A stretch of DNA of 64,000 bases from Lytechinus variegatus (Eukaryota > Echinodermata > Echinoidea > Temnopleuroida > Toxopneustidae): positions 61,005,197-61,069,196 of the forward strand of contig NC_054741.1 of assembly GCF_018143015.1 (NCBI RefSeq), read 5' to 3'. Position numbers and translations under genes: made by a program. Below are positions 32,776-44,055 of the stretch, piece by piece (position 1 is the stretch's first letter; the number at the start of each line of letters is the position of its first letter). The notes below the pieces were generated by a model, which ran no database searches, had not been told where the DNA came from, and saw only the letters and a list, made by a program, of their open reading frames with translations.

Positions 32776-35654
32776 TACCTCGGTCACATTTTTTTCTAAG
32801 GTGAGTAGAAAACAGTTGTATTAAACATTTTTTGTGTGTGCCAGCTAAATATTGGTGGTTTCAATAAAAAAGAATGAAATGGCTGTTTCGACTTTCTAGT
32901 CAGGCAGCATATGTCATGATTTACCGGCTACTTCGACAAATTGGCTAAGTCTGATTTTTCACTTTTATGTGATTGGTGACATCACAAGGAACAACTTCCA
33001 ACTTGGTGACAAATTTCTAATGGTCATCTTGACCATGTTAGGGGTCAAAATGTGGTCAATAGGGGTCAATTTTTTAAATTGCCCCAATTCTGTCAAATGA
33101 CACATCAAATTGTTTGTCTTGTTATACTGAACAAAAAAGTGTACACAATCATATACTCTTGACCTCCCGTTAAAAAGTTATGACCGGAAATGTCAAAGGT
33201 CAACGAACTTTTGTTCAATGGCAAATTACACTGAAGGTGTTAAGAAAGCTCATTTTTTCCGTGTTTTTATGCATGTGTGTACTTTTTTATTTTCGATTTT
33301 GATAAGTCCATCGTCAGAAGTCCTTATCCAGAAGGTATAATAAAGGGTCAAAACAAGGTCAGGGAAAGGTCAAAAGGTCAACAAACTTTCATTGGAGGCC
33401 AAAATACACGTCTAATATAGCGGTTAGAAGTTTAGAAGTCTTATTTTTCGTGGGTTTTTTTATTTTGAGTCTATATCTAAGAAGATATTTTATATACAAA
33501 GGGGTCAAATATGCTTATTTAGGAACAATATAGATAAACAGAGATAGACGTCGAATACATTCAGTGTGGTATGGTATTGCAGGAATACTTTGAAAAGACT
33601 TGACAAACCCTTATGCCCTTAAAATCTTATGATCTTCAAGATGTGATGAGTGCAACCAGGGTGTTTTTTATTTAGGAATTCAATTCAAGTTCAGTTCACT
33701 TTCCATTTTCTAATCTTTGATATGTAAAGAAGTATTTCCTTCATTTGCTTTGTACAGAATATCTTAATTAACAGAAATTATTGTAATGTATTGGGGTATA
33801 AGTATAATACTATGTTAACAGAAAAAACACATCGATTGATCAGTGCTCCCAGCTCCTCAGAAAGATGCCCAACATTTTATTTGGATTATCTTGCAAATAA
33901 GATAATGAGGTTAGGATTGAGGATGATAAGTTGGGCTTCAATTGCTCCTCAATTCATTCTAATGTCTGACGGTCATATTGTTTCTGACAAAGAAGCAACA
34001 TCGTGTATGCATGCTCATTGTAGTCATGGATGTCCATTATGCTGATGTAATATATTCTGACCATTACTCGATCTCTGGAGTCAAGAAGGACTATATTCAC
34101 ATTTATGGTTCATGTGCTGTTCTAAGCTTATCATTGGGCCCTTTTGCATTTTGTAAAGTGAAAATTTATAAGGATTTCGTGCATACTTTTGGTCAATTGC
34201 ATTTATTTTTTAGTAAAAATGCAAGTCTTCACAATTTCTGGGGGCAGCTGCCCCCCCCCCCTTCCCGCTGCGGTATGGCTGTGGTTTACTTCAATTATAT
34301 AATTATTCTTTCTAGTAACATGCAGGTAATTCAGCAAGTAGGAAAAAAACAAGAGCGATTAAGTTTAGTTTCACGTTGTATGCTCTGGAAACACACACTT
34401 GATAAAATAGTACAAGCCGCGTTAATGTCAGCACATAATCAGGAATGTGTAGTCGTTGGCTCCAGAGATCGAGTAATGGTCAGAACATATCACATCAGCA
34501 TGATGGATACCCATGACTACAACGATCATGCATACACGATGTTGCCTCTTTGTCAGAAATAATATAACAGTCACACATTAGAATTAATAGCAATTTGAGT
34601 CCAACTTATATCATATCATCCTCATTCCTTACCTCATTATCTTATTCGTAAGTTAATCCAAATAAGATGTTAGGCATCTTTCTTAGGAGCTGGGAGCACT
34701 GATCAATCGATGTGTCTGTTAACATAGTGCACATAATTATATTCCCCAATACATTACAATACACTCTCTATTGATTAAAATATTATGTACAAAGCAAACT
34801 AAGTATTAAATGTATCTTTACATGCAAAGACGAGTAAATTGAAAATGAACTGAACTTAAATTGAAGTCCTAAATCCAGAAACTCGGAAAGAGCTGGTTGC
34901 ACTTATAACATCATGAAGATGATTTTAAGGGCATAAGAGTTTTTCAAGTCGTTTCAAAGTACCACACTGAATGTATTCGACGTCTATTTCTGTTTATCTA
35001 TTTTAAATAAGCATATTTGACCCCTTTGTATATAAAATATCTTCTTAGATATAGACTCAAAATAGAAAAACCCACGAAAAATAAGACTTCTAAACTTCTA
35101 ACCGCTATATAAGACGTGTATTTTGGCCTCCAATGAAAGTTTGTTGACCTTTTGACCTTTCCCTGACCTTGTCTTGACCCTTTATATCTTCTGGATAAGG
35201 ATTTCTGACGATGGACTTATCAAAATCGAGAATAAAAAAGTACACACATGCATAAAAACACGGAAAAAATGAGCTTTCTTAACACCTTCAGTGTAATTTG
35301 CCATTGAACGAAAGTTCATTGACCTTTGACATTTCCGGTCATAACTTTTTAACGGGAGGTCAAGAGTATATGATTGTGTACACTTTTTTGTTCAGTATAA
35401 CAAGACAAACAATTTGATGTGTCATTTGACAGAATTGGGGCAATTTAAAAAATTGACCCCTATTGACCACATTTTGACCCCTAACATGGTCAAGATGACC
35501 ATTAGAAATTTGTCACCAAGTTGGAAGTTGTTCCTTGTGATGTCACCAATCACATAAAAGTGAAAAATCAGACTTAGCCAATTTGTCGAGGTAAATGACA
35601 TATGCTGCCTGACTATTCCGCACGGCCGCGGTACAAGCAAATGTGACCGAGGTA
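32776..35654. mobile_element. MITE carrying a 2.7 kb foldback insertion
   Basis: Outer ends are TACCTCGGTCACATTT and AAATGTGACCGAGGTA, beside TA. The first ~120 bp and last ~40 bp match the left and right ends of the intact 164 bp MITE at 53278, so a small MITE has been split by the foldback at 32897-35615. The whole lies inside a GCGCGAAGCGC-type repeat element. Confidence 0.85.
32897..35615. mobile_element. 2.7 kb foldback element with about 1.2 kb inverted arms
   Basis: Left arm 32897 to about 34085 and right arm about 34458 to 35615 are inverted copies that match nearly base for base over long stretches; differences are mostly single substitutions and short indels. The loop is about 370 bp. 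Tips read TAGTCAGGCAGCATATG and its complement. No transposase ORF is present; the ORFs across the loop (33791-34045, 33978-34562) look non-coding. The arrangement recalls the TU foldback transposons known from sea urchins, a comparison from general knowledge only. Confidence 0.88.
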
Positions 35655-36139
35655 TAAATAAAAAAAATAATAATGAAAGTTCAATGTTCTATAGCTGACT
35701 GTAGAGTATATGTTTTGTATTTTGACTGCAAAGCTTGAAATGTCAAGCTGATATATATCAGCTATTGAGCAATATGTACTCATCGAAAATGAGCAATGCG
35801 AGTGCGAAGCGCGAGCGAAAATGTCAATTTTGCATGTTTTTTTTTTAAATCATCAAAGTCTATCCCCTCCCTAATTTTATTCACTTTTCTCCCTCCCATT
35901 CCCCTCTTCCTTTTCCCCTCTCTTTTCCTTCTGTTTCTTCTTCCTTTCTTAATTTTTTGGCCAACGGGGTGGGGGGTGACCGGCCCCCTGATCCCTTCTT
36001 TGGTAGCGATTGTGAAAGCATTTGAATTATTCACCTCACAGTGCATGTTAAACGGGGAAAATAGGAAATGGCTAATTTTGAAAATCATTAATGTGATGGA
36101 GCCCTATTCAAGTTTATTTTCATTTATATACACCTTGAC

Positions 36140-36560
36140 AGGGGCTGATCCAGGATTTTCAAAAGTTGAGGCATTCAATACAAAAAAATAAACAAGACCT
36201 AGTATACTAGACCCCCCCCCCTTTAATAGGTGAAATTTGCTAGGAAAAAAATCATCAAAAGTTGAAAAATAAGTCCTCACTTGAGAATGAACGACAAAAT
36301 CCACTAACAAATATTTGATATATTACGGGAGGGGGCACCTTTATTTTTCTCCCCTTTCCTTATTCCTCATCCATTCCATAGGCAGATCCAGGTGCCGGAC
36401 CCAATTATGGGCGGCGGCACCCCCTCCTACTGGCGGTGCGAAAAATAAAAAGAAAGGTATATCATGCTGTTTTGTTAAAGAAAAAAAAATCGGTTTTTTA
36501 ACGGCGCCGATCGGGGAGAAAAATTGTAGCCACCCCCCATTAGCAAAATTTTGATCTACA
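36140..36560. repeat. Fragments of G-rich repeat family
   Basis: GGGGCTGATCCAGGATTTTC at 36141, a C-run at 36212 and GGCAGATCCAGGTGCCGGAC at 36380. No coding content. Confidence 0.5.
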
Positions 36561-36894
36561 CTGGGTATTTGTCTGTCGTACCTCTGAGTAAATGAAACAA
36601 AAAAATCAACAAATCACCGTTGCACTATAGTACTAAAATTTTTGCGAGTCTTTATTTTTTAAATATTTTTGTTTATTAATAATGGAGGTTCGCATCCCGA
36701 GAATGTGAAATGAAAAAAAAAAGAAAAAAAGTGCACTTAATAGGAAACACTAAACGTCCTTTTCAATTCCAATTAACTTAAAGTCCTTTAAATAAAAAAA
36801 AAACAAGCATCATTTTTTATACCTTAACTTGTTCATCACGAATACAATGAAACCGATAATTATTTGCTTTGTTTTCGATTAATCTTTATATCAT

Positions 36895-37375
36895 TAATTC
36901 ACTTAAAATAAAATTCAAACATAAACAGGAAAACAGCACAGAAAATAATATAAAAAATGAATTGCAGTTGTATAAAACATCAGAGAAAATAACATGACAG
37001 CTAAATTCTATCTCGACAGGCACACTGTTCATTCGACCATAAAACAATCGCGCTGTTCCACTCTTTGTATACCCACAACTCTATCAGTATTGTTTCATCT
37101 TCATATGTCCTCAATGGCAAGGACACCAGCATAATAAATTCACTTCAAATAACATTCATACATACATATACAGGAAAATATCAAAGAAAATAATATAACA
37201 AATCAATTGCAGTTGTATAAAACATGGAAGAAAATAACATGGCAGATGAATTTTATCTCGACAGGCACACTAATTCATTCGATCATGAAACGATCGCGCT
37301 GTTTCACTCATTGTACACGCGCAACTCTATCTGAATTGTTTCATCTGTCCTCAGTGCGGCAAACACTAGCAGTGA
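36895..37375 (+). repeat. 240-bp tandem duplication
   Basis: 36895-37133 and 37136-37375 share AATTGCAGTTGTATAAAACA, AGAAAATAACATG, TATCTCGACAGGCACAC, ATCGCGCTGTT-CACTC and TGTCCTCA in the same order, with roughly one difference in six bases. No coding frame is kept. Confidence 0.85.
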
Positions 37376-40053
37376 TGATAAGTGCACAAGTTGCAGTTGG
37401 ACGTGCGCGGAGAATGAATTAAATTCGGCGGCTGAGTCAAGTCTACAAGTCACCAACGAACTTCACGATAGACCACGCCTACTTGCCGAGGTAACCAACG
37501 TTGATTGACGGCCCATTTAGTTTTTTGAGTAGTAGGAAAAAGTGCAGGCATGTATAAACTTCATTTTAATTTGAATTCATTCAAAAAAAGCATTTTTCTT
37601 CTAATATAGATGTTTCCAAAATATTCCATGTGTAAAACATAATTTTTAAAACATTTATTGCTATATTTTTGTAATGAAAAAAGGATTTCTTACGCAACAA
37701 CAAGTATGATATGTGTGGGCAAGAGAACTACCGTTTTAGTCATAAACCATATTTTTTATGATTTTATTGTGAGCCTACTCAAAGGATTTTCGTTTATTTT
37801 TTATGAATTTCTAGACCATGTTCAACAGCGCCATCTCGAGCTTGCAATAATGCATGCGATCGCACGCATTTTTCTCCATAGCGAATACACGCGACGATAA
37901 TCGTGGATTTCTCGTGGATTTAACCTCCAAACGTCACTTTCGATACCACATGAAGGTAAGACACTTCATCCCACATTAGTCAAATTTAATATAGACAACA
38001 ACGAGCCTAAAATTTGTAACTAAGATGAACTAATTTGCTGAGGAAAAGCATTTCAATGCTCATTTTTGCCATCGAGAACAGACGATGGGTGGCAATGCGC
38101 ACGATTTACGCACTTGCAATTGGCTTTTCATTTGCCCATAGGCTTTTTGCTCATTGGATCGGCCGACCTTTTGGTAACCCTACTAATAAAATGACTGCAT
38201 CGTATTGTAATGAGCAGTGATGAGTGTAGAGTGTAGACAGCTGGCAGCCGTCTGCTTCGAGGAGTTTTTAAAATTTTTTTTTTTTTTTAATTTCTCCTCG
38301 TACACAGACGGCTCGCTATCGTGCAGCCAATTTTACAATGCAAAATCCCCCCGTCGGGGCTCTTCAATTTTTGTCTTTAATCAATCAAAATTTTCAAAAT
38401 TAACGCAACCGAAATGCAAATTAAGATTCCCTCTTGGAATTAATTGCCAAAAAATGGGGGGAAAATCAGGTTGAAAGGAACAAAACAGTGACTAACCTTG
38501 GCTGTCGTGCAACTTCACTTCCTGTTTTATCCGAACTTATAATACATAAATATATGGCCATTGAGTCCCCTGTACAGATCGTGCTAGAACTTCGGTCTCT
38601 GTATTTGGTGAGTGAAGCCAACGGAGTTCAGCTAAACAACCAACATAACAGAGACCAAAGCTTTTGGTCTATGATGAGTGTGGCATGATTATTGTGACTT
38701 GACATTGGGATTGTGTCTGACTGTCCGTCAGTAGGCCTAACTTTAGTTACTAATCATATTCATGACATAAGTGACTGTGGCTGAACAAGATTTCTGCACA
38801 TTTTGTACTAGGATTCTATCTAGGCCTTTTCCCTAATTTCTTCTTGTGTCAGCATTTTTAGATCTGAAAAAGTTAGACCTAACTGTTACAGTTGTACATG
38901 TAAGCATAGGCGGCAGAAGCGGGGGGATGGGGGGGGACATGTGTCCATCACAAAAATTTCAGATAGACCCCCTCTAATTTTTTTGGCTTCCTCCCCCAAT
39001 GTATGTAAGTTAGGCCTAGGCTAACCCTTTTCCTTTCCAAATCATGCATGGGGCCCTAAATCTAAAGCTACGCACCAGCGAAAAAAATACACGGGGGTGG
39101 CGGGCGAATTCGCCCCGGAAATGCCTAAAGTCACCCTCGAATTCACCCAAAATCATGCTTTGGGGGGCGAGATGAAATCTTAATGTCGCCCCCAAATTAT
39201 TGCCAGGCGATAACAACTCACTGGCCCACAAGCGCCAGAGCGACGAACGATTCCTATTCTGTATTAAATTTTTTCTCAGAGGCTGGAGTAAAATCTCTAA
39301 ATGCAGAGAAAACCCACATCAGTTTGTAATTTTACAGTTATATTCGCTTTAATTTCATATTAATATCCTAAAATAATGTGAACATATTTTAGAAATTGGG
39401 GCACAGCCACTGGAAGTACTATTTTTTTGATGATCATAAATCAAGTGGGTAGCTTTAGGACCCCTCCTACAAAGTACATCGGGTGGCAAAATCAAGAGGC
39501 GTTTCGAATACATGGCAGGATTTTCATGTTAATGAGTTTTGTGATATTTTCTTCTTGGTTAATGATCTTTAGAATGTCTGCCACCAAAGTGAAAGATGCA
39601 TGTAATTTGTTCAAATATTTAAATTAACATATTTTTTATCATTTGTAAACAAAGCGTGTAGCTTTAGCCCTCCCCCCCCCCCCCCCATCATAGATCTAGA
39701 CCATATGCAATTGTGTGTAGGGAGTCTATTACATGTACATGTAGATCTATAAGTGATTGTATTTATACCTACATGTACTGGCTTTGTATTACCAAATGCT
39801 CGTTTTTATGAATCAGAAATTAATTTCAATACGCTCAAAACTTTGCAACATCCTTCCAGATGGAACTAGAGTAGAAAGATGATGAAATTGGTCAAAAACA
39901 CATTTTTCAATATCATATAAAAATAGCTCAGATATCAGTGATTTTTGTTGTTTTTCAATTATTTCCACAGAAAACACACATGTGGTCAATACCATTTTCA
40001 AGTGACCGAAATATATCACATGCAAAGAGGGTTGTGATTGGAAGCTGATATAA
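37376..40053. other. Intergenic stretch upstream of PHETA
   Basis: Includes an inverted pair near 38240-38310 (GCCGTCTGCTTCGAGGAG / CTCCTCGTACACAGACGGC), an inverted pair GGTCTCTG/CAGAGACC at 38595 and 38652, a G-rich fragment at 38920-39200 and a C-run at 39670. It may include an unplaced 5' exon of PHETA; no protein-coding exon recognised. Confidence 0.4.
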
Positions 40054-40360
40054 TAATAATACATAAGATTTATATCGCGCACTTTCCATCTTGATTAGAT
40101 GCTCAAGGCGCTTCAGAGCAGAACAACAAAAACTATTTACATATACATGTCTGAACAATAAGTCAATGTCTATCAAAAAACACTTTTATATAGGTATGTT
40201 TTCAGGTTGCCCTTGAAGGTGGTCACTGAAGTCTGGGTTTTCAAACTGTGTGGGAGAGAATTCCACAGGCTAGGTCCTGCATGAGCAAAGGCCCACTCCC
40301 CGCATGATTTGTTAGCAACTGGAATTTGTAAGAGATTAGATGATGAGGATATCATAAGGA
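40054..40360 (-). mobile_element. 3' end fragment of a second LINE
   Basis: Reading down from about 40349: NLLQIPVANKSCGEWAFAHA, GPSLWNSLPHSLK, TTFKGNLKTYLYKSVF and stop at 40173. This is the C-terminal tail typical of CR1/L2-like RT polyproteins. The 3' UTR ends with GAAGCGCCTTGAGCATC, GCGCGATATAAAT and a TTATTATTAT tail. Everything upstream of the last 60 codons is missing. Confidence 0.85.
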
Positions 40361-40904
40361 TTTCGGCAAAACTTTTTAAAAATGAAATTTGCTGGGTATA
40401 CAATCCACTACCATACAATACACTATTGTGATTTAGTAGTTTACTGTAAATTATGGTAATGACATTTCTGGTACACTTGGGGCTAACTTCAATTAGCACC
40501 TTGCTATAATTACCAAATTTTTTTGTTCATATGTGATGTATTATTTCATGTTATTGTACCCGACAGTGAGATTTGGTAATAACTTCAATCAATTCCATGC
40601 AATATAGATCTACATTGTAGGCTAGTTGTCTTGTCTTTCTGTTAATGCCCACATTCCACAATTATCACAATTTAGCGCTTGAAGATTGACTTTACCTTTT
40701 GAAGATTTTTGGCAGGTGCAATACACTGGATAAACAGTTACACTGTACATGTACAGTGTACACTAGTCTTTGACGAATAGTCTTTGAGGAATGAATCACT
40801 GTTTCACTTGACAATGAGGAGAAAATCAGAATATTTCATATAATAAAATACAAAAGAAATAGTGAGTGGATGACATCATCAGTCTCCTCATTCGCATACA
40901 TATG

Positions 40905-41046
40905 TGAAATTAAGAAAAAACTTTAAAATGCCATTTAACTTTATTATTTTACATCTGATTTTGATGAAATTTTCAGTGTTGTACTTGTTGGATTTTTCTG
41001 TCTTAAATATTCAAATCAATTTTTTGTTGGGGTGGACTTGTCCTTA
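40905..41046. mobile_element. Right half of the same MITE family as 1-139
   Basis: Shares the segments listed for 1-139; ends GGGGTGGACTTGTCCTTAAA. The left terminus was not found, so it is solo or decayed. Confidence 0.7.
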
Positions 41047-41214
41047 AATTCTACACTGTACTTCAGATTCCTGTCAGAAAGTGCCTTATAGTGTTCAATG
41101 TTCACTATTAAAAAAAAATAACTTTTGATCATGGCATAGCTGATTGGATGGCTTCCTTCATGGTAATTTTCTTGTCTTGGTTGCCCACCTGCTCGGCTTC
41201 CCTTTACTATAAAC

Positions 41215-41640
41215 AGTGATTCTACGGGGGGGGGGGGGGGGCTCTCAAATTATATTTTCATGGGGATGTGCCTCACAAATCCCTGAAATGGGGGTATAAA
41301 GAACTGACTATGTACAAGGGTAAAATACGGGCTCTTGGGAACTAAAAATATACTGGGCGGTGTGAAAAAGGGTCAACAGGATCGCGGTACTATTAGGGAC
41401 AGCACACGCAAGTGCTGTGCAACTGGGCACTAGCCATGCTTGGTGCGGGTAAAGCTGTGCTCGTGGTGGACAATTTAGGCAGGGCTGAGGTATTTTGTGA
41501 GTGGGGCGGGGCGGCCGCTGAATAGAACTTTTGTGATTCGGAGTATCTAGGGAACTGAAAATTAGGTCTGAAAAAAGGGGGTCTTCAAAGGGGCATGTCC
41601 CTGTATCACCAATGTATGTGAGTGCCCCCTTCCCCACCCC
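41215..41640. repeat. G-run headed dispersed repeat
   Basis: Starts with a run of about 17 G followed by CTCTCAAATTATATTTTCAT and ends near GGGGCATGTCCCTGTATCAC. Distinctly GC-richer than flanks, without protein resemblance. Probably a dispersed repeat copy. Confidence 0.4.
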
Positions 41641-43554
41641 TACCCCGATTGTACATGTTGTATGATGATTTTCACCTGAGCTTTCCAGTATACATGTTGT
41701 GTATGTACACAAATCTTGTTAGAAAATCAGGATTTCCTGTTCTGTCAATTTCCTGTGAAACCTTGTTTTTGTATGCTGTGTGTATTAAATATGCAACATG
41801 TTCATATAATGATTATACTCTGTGCCTGTGAATTGTGAAATTTTTTGTTGTCTTTGCTAGAATGTGATTCTGTCCCAATTGTGCCATCATATACTATATC
41901 ATTAGTCCAACATTAATTCAAATTTCCAGAAATTGATTTTTCAGAGCCAAGAAAGAAGAAAATACTTCATATTTCCTTTGGGCTAGCTTTTGGGTATATG
42001 ACAGAAGTAAAAGACATTTGAATTTGGAGTAAACAGCAAATTTTTGAGAAGTTTTTTTGTCTGCTATACGGTCAAATGCTTAACAAATGGCAAAATGGTT
42101 ACCTTGTATTCTTGAAAATAATCATAGAAAATCTAAACAAAGCTTGTGAGGTAGGTAGGACACTCGGACCCCCAAATGGTTTATTTGGCACTTGGCAGGG
42201 GATTATGTGAAGGAGGTTGTGTTAAAGGAGTGTCCCATAACAACAGTTTAGGACTTTTAACAAATTTATTTTGCAGAATGCAATTCTTGCTATGTTGCAG
42301 CTCTAGAAAGTTCTAGTTAATTGAGTATGAAAATATGATGGAACAAAAAGTAAAAAAAAATGTAATTTGCTTTTTAATGTAAAGTTGTTTATGGGATATT
42401 TGTTTCCAATGTCAATAGAGAAAAAGATATCAAATTTGTGTACAAAGTGAATCTAGAATATGACTTTGAAGAATGCTCTATAAATTGATTTATTCACCTT
42501 TTCCAGAGTTAAAGACTGCTTTGATCAGTAAAAAGAATGTAAAGCTAATAAATTGCTGTAAATGGAGGAATAAAACAAATTTTAAAAAAATCAAGAGAAA
42601 TACTATGAAATGCCTGTATCATGATGTTGAAACGTTGAAACAGTTAATTTCTTTTATCATTCTATGTTTCAATAGAATATTTCAAAAAGAAAGAAACTCT
42701 TTATTCCTATATTTGAAATCATTTGAAATTTAAAAATAATGGAAAAATTGTGTGTACTTTGGGGTTATCCTAGGTCAAAAGGTCAAAGGTTAAAATATAC
42801 GTTTCATTATTAGGAATTGTCAGAAGTTTTATCCAATCAAAATCAAGGATAGTTGTCAGACAAAAATTTTGATGAAACACTCCCCTGAATGTATCTTGTT
42901 CTCGTGATGCTTAGGAAGTGTCTCATGATTCAAGTTCAAACTTGCCTCATGTGTGCATACATGTATGGGACTAATGGGAGCAACAATAATGTGATCATGT
43001 GATTATTGTGGGGCCATGAGGTTGAAATTCACAGAGGTCATTTCATATTCCTGAAAATATATTGTTCTCACAATAACTAAAGAACTATTTGAGGTTCAAC
43101 CTCAGACTTGGCTCATGATTTTATTTTGCATATGAGAGTGGCAGTCATCTGATTAGACTTTATTAGGGTGATTAGGTCAAAGGTTAAACAGATAATTTAA
43201 GAGACTTCTTAGGGATCACTTTTGATTTTGTTTTAGAATGAAGATGACCTGAGTGGATTTGAAGGTTTTTAGAAGTTCGATGCAGCTGTGCATGTAGGAG
43301 GCCTACATGTATACCCTTGGTCTGGCAATCTAGGCATACATTTCGACTGCATGCAATCAAGAAACCATCTACATGTAGTTTCAAACCTCAGGACCAGGTT
43401 TTGTATAATTTGTAGAAGAGTAGAAGGTTTGGTTGGGCTATTTGGAGCAACATACTCATATGCAATGTATTTAATTGTATAATTTATTATGATGAAAGTG
43501 ATAGCTATCTTGTAAATTTACACATATTTTTAATTTCATTATTGTTTTTTGTAG
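41640..43554. other. Intergenic or 5' intron of PHETA
   Basis: AT-rich; short ORFs only, none with a family pattern. Contains GGTCAAAGGT-type phrases near 42775 and 43173 that recall the TGACC repeats. Confidence 0.45.
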
Positions 43555-44055
43555 AACTTCCTGATGTGAATAGCTCTTATTGGAATCTTGATGATCGGAC
43601 ACTTCCTGTTGGCAGCTGCAGTTCTCTCTCGCGGAGGAGACGGGAATCTCGGCCCTAATGTGCAAAATCGCTCGTTGCCTAATATCTGCAGAATAACGGT
43701 CATTTCCTCTTGAGTGGGCTTGTTGCCAGTTTTGACAACAGGCTGTAAATAGTGTATTGCTGTGTAAACCAGCTACGTATGTATGAGGTTGAGTCCATGG
43801 CATGCTGTGCTTACTGTGGACAGCGAAGAACAAGTGCATTGGAACAATACATCAAGAGGCTTGTATTAGGTCAGTGAGTTAAAGTTACTGATCCTTCCAC
43901 TTGATCTTGGTCATGAACAAGGATCGTCCACATTTGGTAAAGGAAGAAATGATGAACAGGAATGTGTAACCTATTGAAATATACAGACACAGCATTTGGC
44001 GAAGAGCTGCGGTGTGTTTTGATCGGTTGATTCGTGCGGAGCTGCAGACGTCAGG
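43555..44055 (+). other. Probable 5' UTR part of the PHETA coding exon
   Basis: A good splice acceptor (TTTTTTGTAG) ends at 43554, and the sequence to the ATG at 44056 is more GC-rich than its surroundings and has no repeat signature. This suggests a non-coding first exon further left, which I could not identify; a donor-like GTGAGT near 38609 in a CpG-richer stretch is one unproven option. Confidence 0.4.

Larger units (their letters stand above)
31380..35990 (-). repeat. Inverse-oriented GCGCGAAGCGC array, split by the foldback
   Basis: Motifs such as AGCGCAAAGCGCGAGC occur near 31552, 31675, 31755, 31945, 32060, 32180, 32340, 32513 and 32690, and again at 35796 after the foldback complex. 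A polypyrimidine tract and a G/C-rich head follow at 35860-35990. This is the reverse of the 29063 layout. Confidence 0.7.

Noticed and set aside
33791-34562. 84- and 194-codon ORFs within the foldback
   Set aside because: They span an arm and the loop, have no domain pattern, and the mirrored arm does not conserve the frame.
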